Shown piece after piece: positions 1-8,493 of a stretch of 64,000 bases of DNA (position 1 is its first letter; each line of letters begins with the position of its first letter). The notes beneath the pieces are model-generated. The model had not been told where the DNA came from and made no database searches. It was given only the letters and a program-made list of their open reading frames with translations. The stretch is from Elusimicrobiota bacterium (GTDB lineage: Bacteria > Elusimicrobiota > Elusimicrobia > FEN-1173 > JAKLIF01). The stretch covers positions 62,001-126,000 of the forward strand of contig JAKLIF010000004.1 of the NCBI GenBank assembly GCA_022709755.1. The letters run 5' to 3'. A program made the translations under genes and the position numbers.

Positions 1-485
1 AGCCGGATCATGGAGGCGATGTTGCGTTGGGCCTCCTCCACGTCGTGAGCGTCTTGGATGTGAAGGACGAACGGAGCGTCTCGTTTCTCCGACAGATAGA
101 CCTCGCGGATGGCCCCGTGCGGGAGGACGAGCGTCGAAAGCCAAGTGGGCTGATCGGGAGATGGAACGGCGCCGAGATCGGCGGAAGAGCGGGAATCGAT
201 CCCCCCCAATGACACACGCGGGTCCTGCTCGAGCGCTCCAAAATCGACCGCCGTCGCGGCAGGAAAACGCGCCAACAAGAGGGATTGCTGTCCGGTGAGT
301 TCCTTCTCTTCGGCCGGGACATTGACGCCACTCTCCCCGCCACTCCGACGGCGAGTGGCGTTCCGGCGATCCTCCCACAGAGAGGCCTCGACGAAGGGCG
401 AGGACACGGTGGTGAACAAAAAAACCGTCGCTATCATGGCCGCGACGGTCTTCATGGAAAACGATGTGGGGTGTCCGGTTTTCAT
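1..485 (-). CDS. Secreted protein with HIQDAH motif, 3' part beyond window
   Basis: The minus-strand frame is open from an ATG at 485 to the window edge (161 codons seen, no stop). The N-terminus looks like a signal peptide: MKTGHPTSFSMKTVAAM followed by IATVFLFTTVSSPFVEA and a plausible Ala cleavage site. A second ATG at codon 11 could also start it. A low-complexity linker leads to a folded part with VLPHGAIREVYLS and HIQDAHDVEEAQRNIA near residues 140-157. I associate that motif with large proteins of Omnitrophota whose function is unknown; I assign none. High GC matches the region right of 15 kb, not the neighbouring AT-richer genes. No clear ribosome binding site is visible. Confidence 0.6.
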   Translation of the reverse strand, partial: MKTGHPTSFSMKTVAAMIATVFLFTTVSSPFVEASLWEDRRNATRRRSGGESGVNVPAEEKELTGQQSLLLARFPAATAVDFGALEQDPRVSLGGIDSRSSADLGAVPSPDQPTWLSTLVLPHGAIREVYLSEKRDAPFVLHIQDAHDVEEAQRNIASMIR

Positions 486-495
486 GTGCGATTTT

Positions 496-564
496 GTTAC
501 TTATTGATATTGTAACTAGATACCGTTAACGCGGCGTTATCCACTTGTTACAAAGATGTAACAA
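496..564. promoter_or_regulatory. Two GTTAC/GTAAC inverted repeats upstream of the truncated secreted-protein gene
   Basis: The 279-bp gap 486-764 has no convincing gene. It holds GTTAC-N11-GTAAC (496-516) and TTGTTAC-N6-GTAACAA (545-564), both just upstream of the minus-strand start at 485. They could be operators or a hairpin; no T-run follows the second on either strand. The rest of the gap, 565-764, shows nothing I can name. Confidence 0.35.
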
Positions 565-764
565 AAACGGCATATATTACGCCGCTATTCCGGGGATTTT
601 AAGGGTCTATCCAATGTTTCGGGGATAAACTGCGAGGTCAGATTTGATCGGATTAATCTTGACTGCGAACAATCTGATGAAGAAAGTGTTTATGTGGCAG
701 ATCATATCCGGCTTCCGGTCATGGAGGTAAAACGTTGAACTGATCAACCTCCAAACGATTTGCA

Positions 765-2432
765 TCACCCACAATTATCCATGAGGTAATCGAATATGTG
801 GATACCAGAAAGTTTCCCGACAACGATGACATGTTTCGCACCTTCCCGGTGAAGGATGTCAGCCTCGTGATTGTCCTCCGCAGACATGACCAAGTGAGCT
901 TCAGGAACCATCCGCTTAAGGTGCCCCAATAACCGCCTATTTGTGATCCCCTTGAGGTATGTATCTGAGATAGAGCAGATGACAATAACGGCGTTCTCAA
1001 TCCCCAGATGACATAGAGTTTCAGGGTGAGCCAAATCACCATAAACCCAATGGAATCCTCGCGCTTCCAAATCTTCTTTAAGAGAAACGTTATAATCGAC
1101 GATGAGAACACGTTGAGCCAATTGGGGGGCTCGTTCTTCGATTGTTTCGAGTAACGCTTTTCCCGCCCGGAAACAGCCCAGCAGAACGATGTCTGGCCTT
1201 GTTCCATTGGGATGATCGATATTTTTCGTATCAGAAACATTCTCCCGTATCTTGATCCATTCCAGAACACGCACAAAACAGCGCGCCAACGCGTCATTGT
1301 ATTTGATGATGTAGGTGGCAAAGATAGACGCAAGGATCATGGAAGTCAATATTGTTGACGAAATGCCACCGGACACATGTCCATATCCCACACCCAGGCT
1401 AAGGATCACCAGTGAAAATTCACTAATTTGGGATAAGTTTAACGCAGTCACAAAACCATTGCGTAAGCCGGTTCGTAAAAAATATACAGTCGGTACCACG
1501 GAGATAAGTCTGCTTAAGATAACGAAGCCGGCGACAATGAGAGACGTTCCCAAAAGCTGCCACGTCGGTTGGGGCACCTTGATACCAAGCGATACAAAAA
1601 AAAGAGTAACGAAGAAGTCTCGAACACCGGAAAGTTTGGCTATAACGTCCGCGCCATAAGGAAATGCGGCGATACTCATGCCTGCGATCAATGCCCCCAT
1701 CTCTTTGGAGAGCCCTGCATACTCGGCCAGTCCGGAAACGGAAAAGCACCAAGCGATGGATGTCACAAGGATGAGTTCAGGACTCTTGTTGGCGAAATGA
1801 AAAAGACGACTCAAAAGATAGCGACTCGCTGTAAATGCAGTCAAAAGCAATACGAATCCTAACCCGAGTGATTTAAGGATGCTTCCCAACTGCGGACTTA
1901 AGAGGTTGGGTTGGAAAGCCATGAAAGCAATCGCCCAGATATCCTGAAGGACCAAAACCCCAACCGTCAATCGGCCGGAAACTGTGTGGATTTCGAATTT
2001 ATCATGCAGCAATTTCACAACGATGAGTGTCGAGCTTAAAGCCAAAGCCACGGCCATGTAAAGCAGATCAAAGTTTCCGTTTCCTACCCCAAAGCCGAAT
2101 GGCTTAAAAAATACAAGGCCCAACAGGACACAGACGACAAATTGGACGATCCCAAGGGTAAACATGGATCGCCCCATTTTGGCGAGGTCTCGCAAGTTGA
2201 TTTCGAGCCCTATTATGAAAAGCAGAAAGATCAGACCGATTTCCGATATCAGCTCAATGCTTTGCTCGTTCGTGACTAGTCCAAAACCGAAGTGCGAACC
2301 CAGAAGGACTCCGCCGAGCACGTAACCCAAGATCAACGGTTGTTTGAGAAAACGAACAATATGGGCCGCCAAGGCGGCGAATATAATGCCGAAAGCAATA
2401 TCTGTCAGTAACGTCATTGACTGGTGTTCCAC
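765..2432 (-). CDS. KefB/YbaL-type monovalent cation:proton antiporter (CPA2) with TrkA-N domain
   Basis: 555-aa integral membrane protein of the CPA2 family. Residues about 1-390 form 12-13 hydrophobic segments with typical family stretches (FLKQPLILGYVLGGVLLG, LIFLLFIIGLEINL, LVLQDIWAI). Residues about 410-550 are a cytoplasmic Rossmann-like TrkA-N domain (IVLLGCFRAGKALLE, VLIVDYN, VYGDLAHPETL) that in relatives binds NAD(H) or nucleotides and gates flux. The start is GTG at 2432 because GAGGAG lies 10 nt upstream; the first ATG (codon 6) is too far from it. It follows the NhaP2-like gene after 73 bp, probably in one operon. Substrate K+ or Na+ cannot be told from sequence. Confidence 0.85.
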   Translation of the reverse strand: MEHQSMTLLTDIAFGIIFAALAAHIVRFLKQPLILGYVLGGVLLGSHFGFGLVTNEQSIELISEIGLIFLLFIIGLEINLRDLAKMGRSMFTLGIVQFVVCVLLGLVFFKPFGFGVGNGNFDLLYMAVALALSSTLIVVKLLHDKFEIHTVSGRLTVGVLVLQDIWAIAFMAFQPNLLSPQLGSILKSLGLGFVLLLTAFTASRYLLSRLFHFANKSPELILVTSIAWCFSVSGLAEYAGLSKEMGALIAGMSIAAFPYGADVIAKLSGVRDFFVTLFFVSLGIKVPQPTWQLLGTSLIVAGFVILSRLISVVPTVYFLRTGLRNGFVTALNLSQISEFSLVILSLGVGYGHVSGGISSTILTSMILASIFATYIIKYNDALARCFVRVLEWIKIRENVSDTKNIDHPNGTRPDIVLLGCFRAGKALLETIEERAPQLAQRVLIVDYNVSLKEDLEARGFHWVYGDLAHPETLCHLGIENAVIVICSISDTYLKGITNRRLLGHLKRMVPEAHLVMSAEDNHEADILHREGAKHVIVVGKLSGIHIFDYLMDNCG

Positions 2433-2505
2433 GTAATGTTATCTCCTCTCGACTGGATGGGACTATTTTTCAGCACCTCATAACAATACGAGGTAGCGGG
2501 CATCA

Positions 2506-3960
2506 TCATCTTATTCCCAGGACCGCCCGAACTGCCGGGAGGGTCTTTTTGTCGACGAGCATCAAAAGCACATCCCCCTCCTCCAAGAGCGTTTCTCCTC
2601 GTGGCAAAATAAACTCCTCATTTCGGCTGATCAACGTGATGAGACTATCCTTGGGAAAGCCTAGATTCAAGATCGATTGTCCCGCCGCCCGGGCCCCAAA
2701 GGGCACGATGAAGTCCACAAGCTGCATATCGGCATTCTCCGAATCGTCAAAATCGATGGGATAGCGGCGCTTCCGCACCAGAGGGGCGTCCACCCGAAGC
2801 CAGCGCGCGACGAGGGGGATGGACGTTCCCTGAAGCAGCACCGATGTGATCACGATAAAGAACACCAAGTTGAAGATGAAGTGGTCCTGGTCCAAACCGG
2901 CCTGCAGAGGGAACGTGGCCAAGACGATCGGCACGGACCCCCGCAATCCCACCCACGAAATCAACAGCTTCTCCCTCAAGTTAAAGCGGGAGAACATCAA
3001 TCCCACAAAAACGCTAACGGGCCGACCCACCAAGATCAACAGCAAAGACATCAGGAGGCCCTGTCCGGCCACCATGACCAACTGGCGGGGAAATACAAGC
3101 AATCCCAACGTAAAGAACATGGCGATCTGCATGAGCCAGGCGATCCCGTCATGGAACCGCATGAGGCTCTTCTTGTTTGAAAAGGTGAAATTCCCCAAGA
3201 TGATGCCGGCAATGTAAACGGCTAGAAAGCCGCTGCCACCCAAGACAGCAGTCACCCCATAGATCAAAAGCACCCACCCCAGTCCCAGCACGGGGTAGAG
3301 CCCCTCGTAGTCCAGTTTGATCCGGTTGATGACCCAGATGAATACCTTGCTCATCAGGTACGCGACCAGAAGTCCGATGAGCATCTGCTGGAAAAACAAA
3401 GGGATCATCGACCACATCGTGCGGCCGGGGTTTTGAATCAGTCCAATGAGCCCGATGGTCAAAAAGACAGCCATGGGGTCGTTGCTGCCGGATTCAAGTT
3501 CAAGGAAGGGCCTTACCGGTTCTTTGAGACTCACATGCTTCGATCGTAGCACCGAGAATACGGCCGCCGCATCCGTTGAAGAGACAATCGATCCGATCAA
3601 AAAAGACTGCAGCCAGCCAAGACCCAGAGCCCATTGGGCGCAGACCCCGGTAATAAGGGCGGTCAGGAGGACTCCGAGCGTGGACAGGGAGAGGGCGGGC
3701 TTCAGGACAGCCCGCATGGAACGGACATCTGTCTCCAGTCCACCCGCAAACAGGATATAGACCAAAGCCACTGTCCCCAACGCCTGGCTGAGACGGGCGT
3801 TGTCAAAGTAAACACCGCCGGGCCCGTCTGACCCTGCCAACATGCCGATCCCAAGAAAAAGCAGGAGCGCCGGGACACCCAGGCGCTCGGAAACTTTGCT
3901 TAGCACAACGCTCGCCACCAGCGCGATGGCCGCAAGAATTAAAAGCTGTTCAATGGCCAT
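2506..3960 (-). CDS. NhaP2/CvrA-type potassium/proton antiporter (CPA1)
   Basis: 484 aa. Residues 1-390 have 12 membrane segments with CPA1 signatures (LLLFLGIGMLAGSDGPGG, YILFAGGLETD, IVSSTDAAAVFSVLR, ELESGSNDPMAVFLT). The C-terminus (about 400-484) is a TrkA-C-like regulatory domain. It is shorter than E. coli CvrA (about 578 aa) because only one soluble domain follows the transporter. Family role: K+ or Na+ efflux in exchange for protons at the inner membrane. It lies 66 bp downstream of rnk1 and 73 bp upstream of the CPA2 antiporter, so the four genes 5011-765 look co-transcribed. Confidence 0.85.
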   Translation of the reverse strand: MAIEQLLILAAIALVASVVLSKVSERLGVPALLLFLGIGMLAGSDGPGGVYFDNARLSQALGTVALVYILFAGGLETDVRSMRAVLKPALSLSTLGVLLTALITGVCAQWALGLGWLQSFLIGSIVSSTDAAAVFSVLRSKHVSLKEPVRPFLELESGSNDPMAVFLTIGLIGLIQNPGRTMWSMIPLFFQQMLIGLLVAYLMSKVFIWVINRIKLDYEGLYPVLGLGWVLLIYGVTAVLGGSGFLAVYIAGIILGNFTFSNKKSLMRFHDGIAWLMQIAMFFTLGLLVFPRQLVMVAGQGLLMSLLLILVGRPVSVFVGLMFSRFNLREKLLISWVGLRGSVPIVLATFPLQAGLDQDHFIFNLVFFIVITSVLLQGTSIPLVARWLRVDAPLVRKRRYPIDFDDSENADMQLVDFIVPFGARAAGQSILNLGFPKDSLITLISRNEEFILPRGETLLEEGDVLLMLVDKKTLPAVRAVLGIR

Positions 3961-4026
3961 AGCGCCTTTTCAATCTCACAAATGCGACCCCGTCAGACAT
4001 ACGGACTGTCGACATTTTTCCTGAAT

Positions 4027-4443
4027 TTACAAATGATAATCCCCAGCGGCTTCGGGCTGATAAATGACTTCCATTACCTTCAACCTTCTGACTGCATCTC
4101 GTATTTTCCATTCAACAACATCGCCAACCCGATAACCCAGAAGGGCGGTTCCCACCGGAGCTAGAACCGAAATCTTACCCAAATTGATGTCAGCGTCTTT
4201 CGGATAAACAATTGTATAGACGGATTCTTCGCCGGTCTCCAAGTCCGTTATTTTGATCTTGCTATTCATGGTTATGATGTCACTGGGAATTTCTTTTGCG
4301 GAAACAATATTTCCACGGTCAATTTCCTTCTTCAACTCACCCACGTGCATTTGGTCCCGGGGATCAATCCCCTGGCCGCCCAATAAAAGTTCGTTTAATC
4401 GCTTGGCATCATAATCCGTCAAGAAGATATTTCTAGTTGACAT
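4027..4443 (-). CDS. rnk: Rnk/GreA C-terminal-like regulator, copy 1
   Basis: 138 aa from ATG at 4443, preceded by GGGAGGAAG at ideal distance; longer in-frame starts lie inside the upstream gene. The N-terminal half is a short helical region (TDYDAKRLNELL) as in Rnk. The C-terminal half is a GreA/GreB C-terminal FKBP-like fold (TLVYPKDA-type strand, ISVLAPVGTALLGYRVGDVVEW). Rnk was described as a regulator of nucleoside diphosphate kinase and binds RNA polymerase without the Gre coiled coil. It is strongly similar to the product of 6926-7345. Its start overlaps the end of the sensor gene by 11 bp, and antiporter genes follow. Its link to cation transport is inferred from position only. Confidence 0.8.
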   Translation of the reverse strand: MSTRNIFLTDYDAKRLNELLLGGQGIDPRDQMHVGELKKEIDRGNIVSAKEIPSDIITMNSKIKITDLETGEESVYTIVYPKDADINLGKISVLAPVGTALLGYRVGDVVEWKIRDAVRRLKVMEVIYQPEAAGDYHL

Positions 4444-5011
4444 GGCTTCCTCCCCTACCTGCTGTTTTTGAAATCTGAACGCCGCTTTTAATGCTAGGGG
4501 GCAAAGAGATCCCACCATGGCGCTCAACGTATATCCCGATACACTCACATATAACCTCCAGCAATATCCGTTCTTCCCTCAAAAACGCCCCTTCTTCGGC
4601 TGCCGGCTTTTCACATAGGTATCCCACAACGGCGAGGCCGCATTTCTTTCCGCCAGCAACGATATCCCTCCTTTGACTCCAGGGCGTCTCGGTGCATTTT
4701 TCTGTTTGGAACCGCCTCCCGAGCACTTCTAATTGTGCATAGGCATTGTCGGGATATTGCCACGCCTGAGGCAACATCTCGACGATTCGCTGCATTCTTT
4801 GATCAAAGTTCAATTCCGACTCACGTAAGGTCGCAAGAGTCTTCATGATACAAGTCAATTCCTTGTCCCTTTCGCCCAGGAGGCGCGTGCGCTTCTTCAA
4901 TGCGTGCTCAAGCCATTCCACTTCTGATTTTAAGCTGTCTTTACCTGAAAGTTCCCTTTGCAGTTCTCCGATATGATCAATCAGATGTTTCTTTGTTGGC
5001 AATTTTCGCAT
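4433..5011 (-). CDS. Orphan GAF-like sensor protein with coiled coil, copy 1
   Basis: 192 aa from ATG at 5011, chosen because GAGGTGA sits 4-5 nt upstream; TTG/ATG codons further upstream lack this. Residues about 1-70 are a helical linker (SEVEWLEHALKKRTRLL, ERDKELTCI) like those joining signalling domains. Residues about 75-180 resemble a GAF-like input domain common at the N-terminus of PAS histidine kinases (MLPQAWQYPDNAYAQLEV, ETPW, GLAVVGYL, FLREERILLEVI). There is no kinase, cyclase or other output domain, so it probably acts through a partner. It is a paralogue of 7448-7972, and translational coupling to rnk1 suggests the partner. Confidence 0.65.
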   Translation of the reverse strand: MRKLPTKKHLIDHIGELQRELSGKDSLKSEVEWLEHALKKRTRLLGERDKELTCIMKTLATLRESELNFDQRMQRIVEMLPQAWQYPDNAYAQLEVLGRRFQTEKCTETPWSQRRDIVAGGKKCGLAVVGYLCEKPAAEEGAFLREERILLEVICECIGIYVERHGGISLPPSIKSGVQISKTAGRGGSHVN

Positions 5012-5182
5012 GCCATCACCTCGCGCTATCAATCCCCCCGTATCAGTCATCAAACGGATAAAAACAGAACCGCTACCCCGATATAGTCCGAGGGGCGAGG
5101 GGCATCCACCCTCACATTCTCATGGAATAGCGGCCCTACCCGGGAAGTGAAATACCATTCCCAGGATTCATCTTTGACATAC

Positions 5183-5210
5183 AGTATACCCCATTAAAGA
5201 AATAATTCAA
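5183..5210 (-). promoter_or_regulatory. Candidate sigma70 promoter for the sensor1-rnk1-antiporter operon
   Basis: Read on the minus strand, TTGAAT (5210-5205), a 16-bp spacer and TATACT (5188-5183) make a plausible -35/-10 pair about 170 nt upstream of the ATG at 5011. The rest of 5054-5319 shows no gene. Confidence 0.45.
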
Positions 5211-5319
5211 ATCAAGGAAGTCCTGGAAGGCATCACTATTCCCCCCCATGTTTCACTAACGGGCGATCAGGTTTTTAAAAGAGGGACAGGGAAAGGAACG
5301 GAACGAGCACGACGATATT

Positions 5320-5517
5320 TTGAAGCACCATCGAAAACGTTTTGACATATTGGAAAAGCAGTTGGAAACACTTTTTCAAATCAGAATGAATGGTGAAATC
5401 CCATCAGAAGAATATCGACTACGGCGGGAAAAACCAATTGACCCCAGCATGAAAAGCGGGGTAACGTCGGCGTTAAAACGAATTGTAAAATTGTTAGCGC
5501 CTGGTGTTGATAATTAG
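5320..5517 (+). pseudogene. Remnant of a serine-recombinase-type C-terminal segment
   Basis: 65-codon frame from TTG, preceded by GGGAAAGGAACGG. The product has ILEKQLETLFQIRMNGEI and PSEEYRLRREK, like the coiled-coil tail of large serine recombinases (LxxLxxxLxxGEISxEEYxxxxxEL). It has no catalytic, zinc or DNA-binding domain, so it is probably a decayed fragment. Its last 45 bases closely match part of the recombinase-domain gene near 13316-13350 (shared RIVxLLAxGV coding), suggesting both derive from one element. The end touches the stop of mgtE on the other strand. It could also be a short live protein. Confidence 0.35.
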
Positions 5518-6869
5518 CTGTTTCCTGGCAATAGATGTGCCATCAAAATCGTAGCGAGTTTTAGAGTAACGAAGAATCCAGTGATATCTGTGATAGTTGT
5601 AAGCACGGGTCCTGCGCTTGAGGCCGGGTCGACTTTAATCCTATGAAGCAACATTGGAATTATTGCCCCCATGATACCACCAATATAGATGTTCACCAAG
5701 ATCGCGATCCCTGCGATCAAACCGAGAAATGGAATACCTTTCCAGTAATAGGCGATAATGGCAAGAATCACTCCGAGCGCGCCTCCATTCATAGCCCCTA
5801 TCAGGGATTCCCGAACGAAGAGACTCCGAAATTGCCTGAAGTTTATACTTCCAACCGCCAGCCCCCGGATCGTAGAAGACAACGTCTGTATCCCCGCATT
5901 CCCGCCCATGCTTGACACCATGGGGAGGATGATGGCGAGAGCCACGACGGCTTGGATGGTGCCCTCGAAGTAGGCAACAACGCTGACTGCCGCAATATTC
6001 AGAATAAAATTCAGGACGAGCCAAGGCAAACGCCTGAAAACCGCCTGTGGTATCTGTTCGTGAAGGACCACTTCGCCGTCCGCGATACCCGAGAGTTTCA
6101 ACAAGTCCTCGACCGCTTCATCCTCCATGACTTGCGCCACATCGTCCAAAGTAATGACCCCGATAAGCCGTTTCCCAACGCCAACGACCGGGATTGCCGA
6201 AAGGCTTCTTTGCCTGAATATCCGCGCCACTTCCTCCTGATCGACGTGCGCCTCGACGTAAACGACGTCCCGTCTCATCACTTGTTCGACCAAGACCGCC
6301 GGGCCTTTCATAATTAGATCGCGCATGGGCAGAACCCCGGCAAGACACCCATGGTCGTCCACGGCGTAGAAATAGTGCACCCGATCCAAATCAATCGTTG
6401 ACCGACGCAACTCCTCAACCACTTGGCCAAGGTTTTTGTTTTTAATAACGGAAAAGAACTCCTCTCCCATTCGGCCGCCCGCTGTATCTTTTCCATAGAT
6501 CAACAATTGACGAGCGCGATTACCCGCGCCAACCGGCATCCGGCTCAAGATGTTCTGCCGATCTTTCCTTCCCATCTCGCCCAAGATATCGACTGCATCG
6601 TCAATGGCCAATCCCGCCAATATATCCCCAACCACTCCCGGATCCAGCCCCTTCAGCACATGTGCGGCATCTCGGGCCCCCAAAAGCTTAAAGAACCGCG
6701 AACGCAAGTTGGAATCCAAGTCACGCAAGGCCGGGATAAACCCACCGGACGCTGCCTCACGAAGAGCCTCGTACAACGCCACACGGTCGCCGGAGCTGAC
6801 AAGTTCCCGCAACAGATCCAATGGCATTATTTGCGTGGACGTGTCTTTTTGGTCATTCATCATTCCCAC
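5514..6869 (-). CDS. mgtE: MgtE family magnesium transporter
   Basis: 451 aa with all MgtE parts in order: N-terminal superhelical domain (about 15-135), two CBS domains (about 140-265; VMRRDVVYVEAHVDQEE, LIGVITLDDVAQVMEDEA), and a five-helix channel domain (about 285-450) with PMVSSMGGNAGIQ in place of the usual PxxxGxGGNxGxQ. Family role: Mg2+-gated Mg2+ uptake as a membrane homodimer, with CBS domains sensing cytosolic Mg2+. The start is GTG with GGAGG 4 nt upstream; ATG codons 3 and 4 are alternatives. Only 56 bp separate it from rnk2, leaving no room for an M-box riboswitch. Confidence 0.9.
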   Translation of the reverse strand: MGMMNDQKDTSTQIMPLDLLRELVSSGDRVALYEALREAASGGFIPALRDLDSNLRSRFFKLLGARDAAHVLKGLDPGVVGDILAGLAIDDAVDILGEMGRKDRQNILSRMPVGAGNRARQLLIYGKDTAGGRMGEEFFSVIKNKNLGQVVEELRRSTIDLDRVHYFYAVDDHGCLAGVLPMRDLIMKGPAVLVEQVMRRDVVYVEAHVDQEEVARIFRQRSLSAIPVVGVGKRLIGVITLDDVAQVMEDEAVEDLLKLSGIADGEVVLHEQIPQAVFRRLPWLVLNFILNIAAVSVVAYFEGTIQAVVALAIILPMVSSMGGNAGIQTLSSTIRGLAVGSINFRQFRSLFVRESLIGAMNGGALGVILAIIAYYWKGIPFLGLIAGIAILVNIYIGGIMGAIIPMLLHRIKVDPASSAGPVLTTITDITGFFVTLKLATILMAHLLPGNS

Positions 6870-6925
6870 AAAGCCTCCGCACCTTAAGATTTCCTACAAA
6901 CCAATTTATTGAACTTCCTTCCCTC

Positions 6926-7345
6926 TCACAAGAAGTAATCACCTACCGCTTCGGGCTGGAAAACAACTTTTTTGATCTTAAGCCGCCTCAACACCCCTGC
7001 GGGAAGAAGCCATTCAATAATATCACCCGCCTGATATCCCAATAGCGCGGTTCCTATTGGGGCCAGCACCGATAATTTGCCTTCCTCGATATTGGCATCC
7101 TTCGGATACACCAAGGTATAGACCGTTTCTTCACCGCTGTCCAAGTCCTTGATACGAACGCGCGAGTTCATTGTTATGACATTTTCTGGAATTTCCCCGG
7201 GTGGAACGATTCGCCCTCGCGCCAGCTCCCCGCGAAGGGCCTGAACATGTCTGTTGTCCATCGGGTCGATCCTCTGCGCACCATGCAATATGTCGTTGAG
7301 CCGTTTCGCATCAGTTTCTGTCAGGCATATCGTTTTTTCTTTCAT
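6926..7345 (-). CDS. rnk: Rnk/GreA C-terminal-like regulator, copy 2
   Basis: 139 aa from ATG at 7345 with AAGGAGGA 6 nt upstream. It is closely similar to copy 1 along its full length (TETDAKRLNDIL, SRVRIKDLDSGEETVYTL, LSVLAPIGTALLGYQAGD, PEAVGDYFL against PEAAGDYHL). A GreA/B C-terminal domain follows a short N-terminal helical part, and the Gre coiled-coil tip is absent. It leads into mgtE after 56 bp and is divergent from the second sensor gene across a 102-bp gap. Proposed role as for copy 1: binding RNA polymerase or nucleotide metabolism control. The coupling to Mg2+ transport is positional inference. Confidence 0.8.
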   Translation of the reverse strand: MKEKTICLTETDAKRLNDILHGAQRIDPMDNRHVQALRGELARGRIVPPGEIPENVITMNSRVRIKDLDSGEETVYTLVYPKDANIEEGKLSVLAPIGTALLGYQAGDIIEWLLPAGVLRRLKIKKVVFQPEAVGDYFL

Positions 7346-7373
7346 GGCAATCCTCCTTGTTCCTCTTTTTTTG

Positions 7374-7390
7374 TGGCAATCATCCTGCCA
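7374..7390. promoter_or_regulatory. Inverted repeat TGGCA-N7-TGCCA between rnk2 and sensor2
   Basis: A perfect 5-7-5 inverted repeat in the 102-bp divergent gap. It is a candidate operator controlling rnk2-mgtE and/or sensor2. A TATAAA-like box follows at about 7434 for the plus-strand gene, without a good -35. Confidence 0.35.
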
Positions 7391-7447
7391 GTTGAAATGC
7401 GGCGAATATGGTTTCTCAAAACGATACAAAAAGTATAAAATCATTAA

Positions 7448-7972
7448 ATGAGCCAAGACGAACTCACAAAAGAACAATTGGTTGAAGCATTGCGGTCCGC
7501 TCACCTGCGCCTCCTTGAGTTAGAAAGCCAACTGCATGAATCAAAGGATGACTCCGAGTGGCTCGAAGGCGCTATAAAAAAACGCACCTACGAATTGAAC
7601 GAACGTGTCAAAGAACTCAATTGCCTTTATCAAATTACGTCCATCCTCGAAGAAAGCAGCGAATCCGCCTCAGGGGCGGCCCGAAGGCTCGTCGTAGCCG
7701 TGCCCCAAGCATGGCAGCATCCACAACTGGCCTGCGCCCGAATCGTAATAGGCGAGCGGGAATTCAAGTCACAAAACCACATCGAAACACCGTGGCGGCT
7801 ATCCTGCGACATATATGTGCAGTCTCGCCGCGCAGGAACATTTGAGGTCGGCTATATTTCCAACCCCGCCAAATCCGACACCCACATATTCTTACCTGAG
7901 GAAGAAAAACTCCTTCAAGAAATTTGTCGCCGGTTTGGACAACTGCTCGCCCTCATTTCACCCCCTGCCTGA
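7448..7972 (+). CDS. Orphan GAF-like sensor protein with coiled coil, copy 2
   Basis: 174 aa. Residues 1-65 are helical (SEWLEGAIKKRTYELNE, RVKELNCLYQITSILE), the connector seen between domains of sensor kinases. Residues about 80-170 are the GAF-like domain (VVAVPQAWQHPQLACARI, IETPWRLSCDIYV, FEVGYI, FLPEEEKLLQEICRRF). It parallels copy 1 (4433-5011) in both parts. There is no catalytic output. It lies divergent from rnk2 instead of upstream of it, so the sensor-Rnk association survives a rearrangement, which strengthens a functional link. Confidence 0.65.
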   Translation: MSQDELTKEQLVEALRSAHLRLLELESQLHESKDDSEWLEGAIKKRTYELNERVKELNCLYQITSILEESSESASGAARRLVVAVPQAWQHPQLACARIVIGEREFKSQNHIETPWRLSCDIYVQSRRAGTFEVGYISNPAKSDTHIFLPEEEKLLQEICRRFGQLLALISPPA

Positions 7973-7983
7973 TCATTGTCCAC

Positions 7984-8493
7984 TTAAGCAATCGCTGCCT
8001 CGAATGCCTCTTGGCGGCCGGAGACAAGCTCTTCCAACATCTTATCCACGTTCCTCGCTTCTACAGGGATGACACGCTTTGTCAGCTTTATCCATTTTGA
8101 CAATTGAGGTTCGATGTCCTGAAATATTGGGAATGTTGGACGAGCTTTCTTTCCAAGATGCTTTATGATCTCCTCTGCGGCGCGTCCTACGAAATACGCG
8201 TCATCTAGATAGCCGAATAGTCCATTGGAATCATCAGGCATAAAATCGCCCGGATGGTATATATACGTCAAGACGAATCCGTTCAAACGCTTCAGAGGCG
8301 GCGTCATGTCAGAATGATCGGCCCATGCTTGGATTTGTGAGATTATGTCGGGAAATACCAGTATGAAATGGCGCAATTGCTCCACCGCCGATCGCGATCC
8401 TCTGCGGGGCAAGAACGGACGCAGTCTGTCTTTAAAAGAATGGTTGTCGTCGCGTGCAATTTGAAACAATCGTTGTTTTAGCGCCCTAATCAT
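7984..8493 (-). CDS. DUF1232-like protein, copy A
   Basis: 169 aa, soluble, no signal peptide. The central stretch YIYHPGDFMPDDSNGLFGYL followed by DDAYFVGRA resembles the DUF1232/YkvA core (a 'DxIPD...G(Y/L)xDDAxxV' pattern). Function of that family is unknown. It is similar to its upstream neighbour over the full length (LRRFI/LRQMI helix, PDY/PDD, DDAYxV, PxEAxxxD). Its ATG at 8493 overlaps the end of the upstream gene by 8 bp, so the two are translationally coupled and may form a heteromer. Confidence 0.55.
   Translation of the reverse strand: MIRALKQRLFQIARDDNHSFKDRLRPFLPRRGSRSAVEQLRHFILVFPDIISQIQAWADHSDMTPPLKRLNGFVLTYIYHPGDFMPDDSNGLFGYLDDAYFVGRAAEEIIKHLGKKARPTFPIFQDIEPQLSKWIKLTKRVIPVEARNVDKMLEELVSGRQEAFEAAIA

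Noticed and set aside
6870-6925. Mg2+ riboswitch (M-box) ahead of mgtE
   Set aside because: Only 56 bp separate mgtE from rnk2, too short for an M-box.
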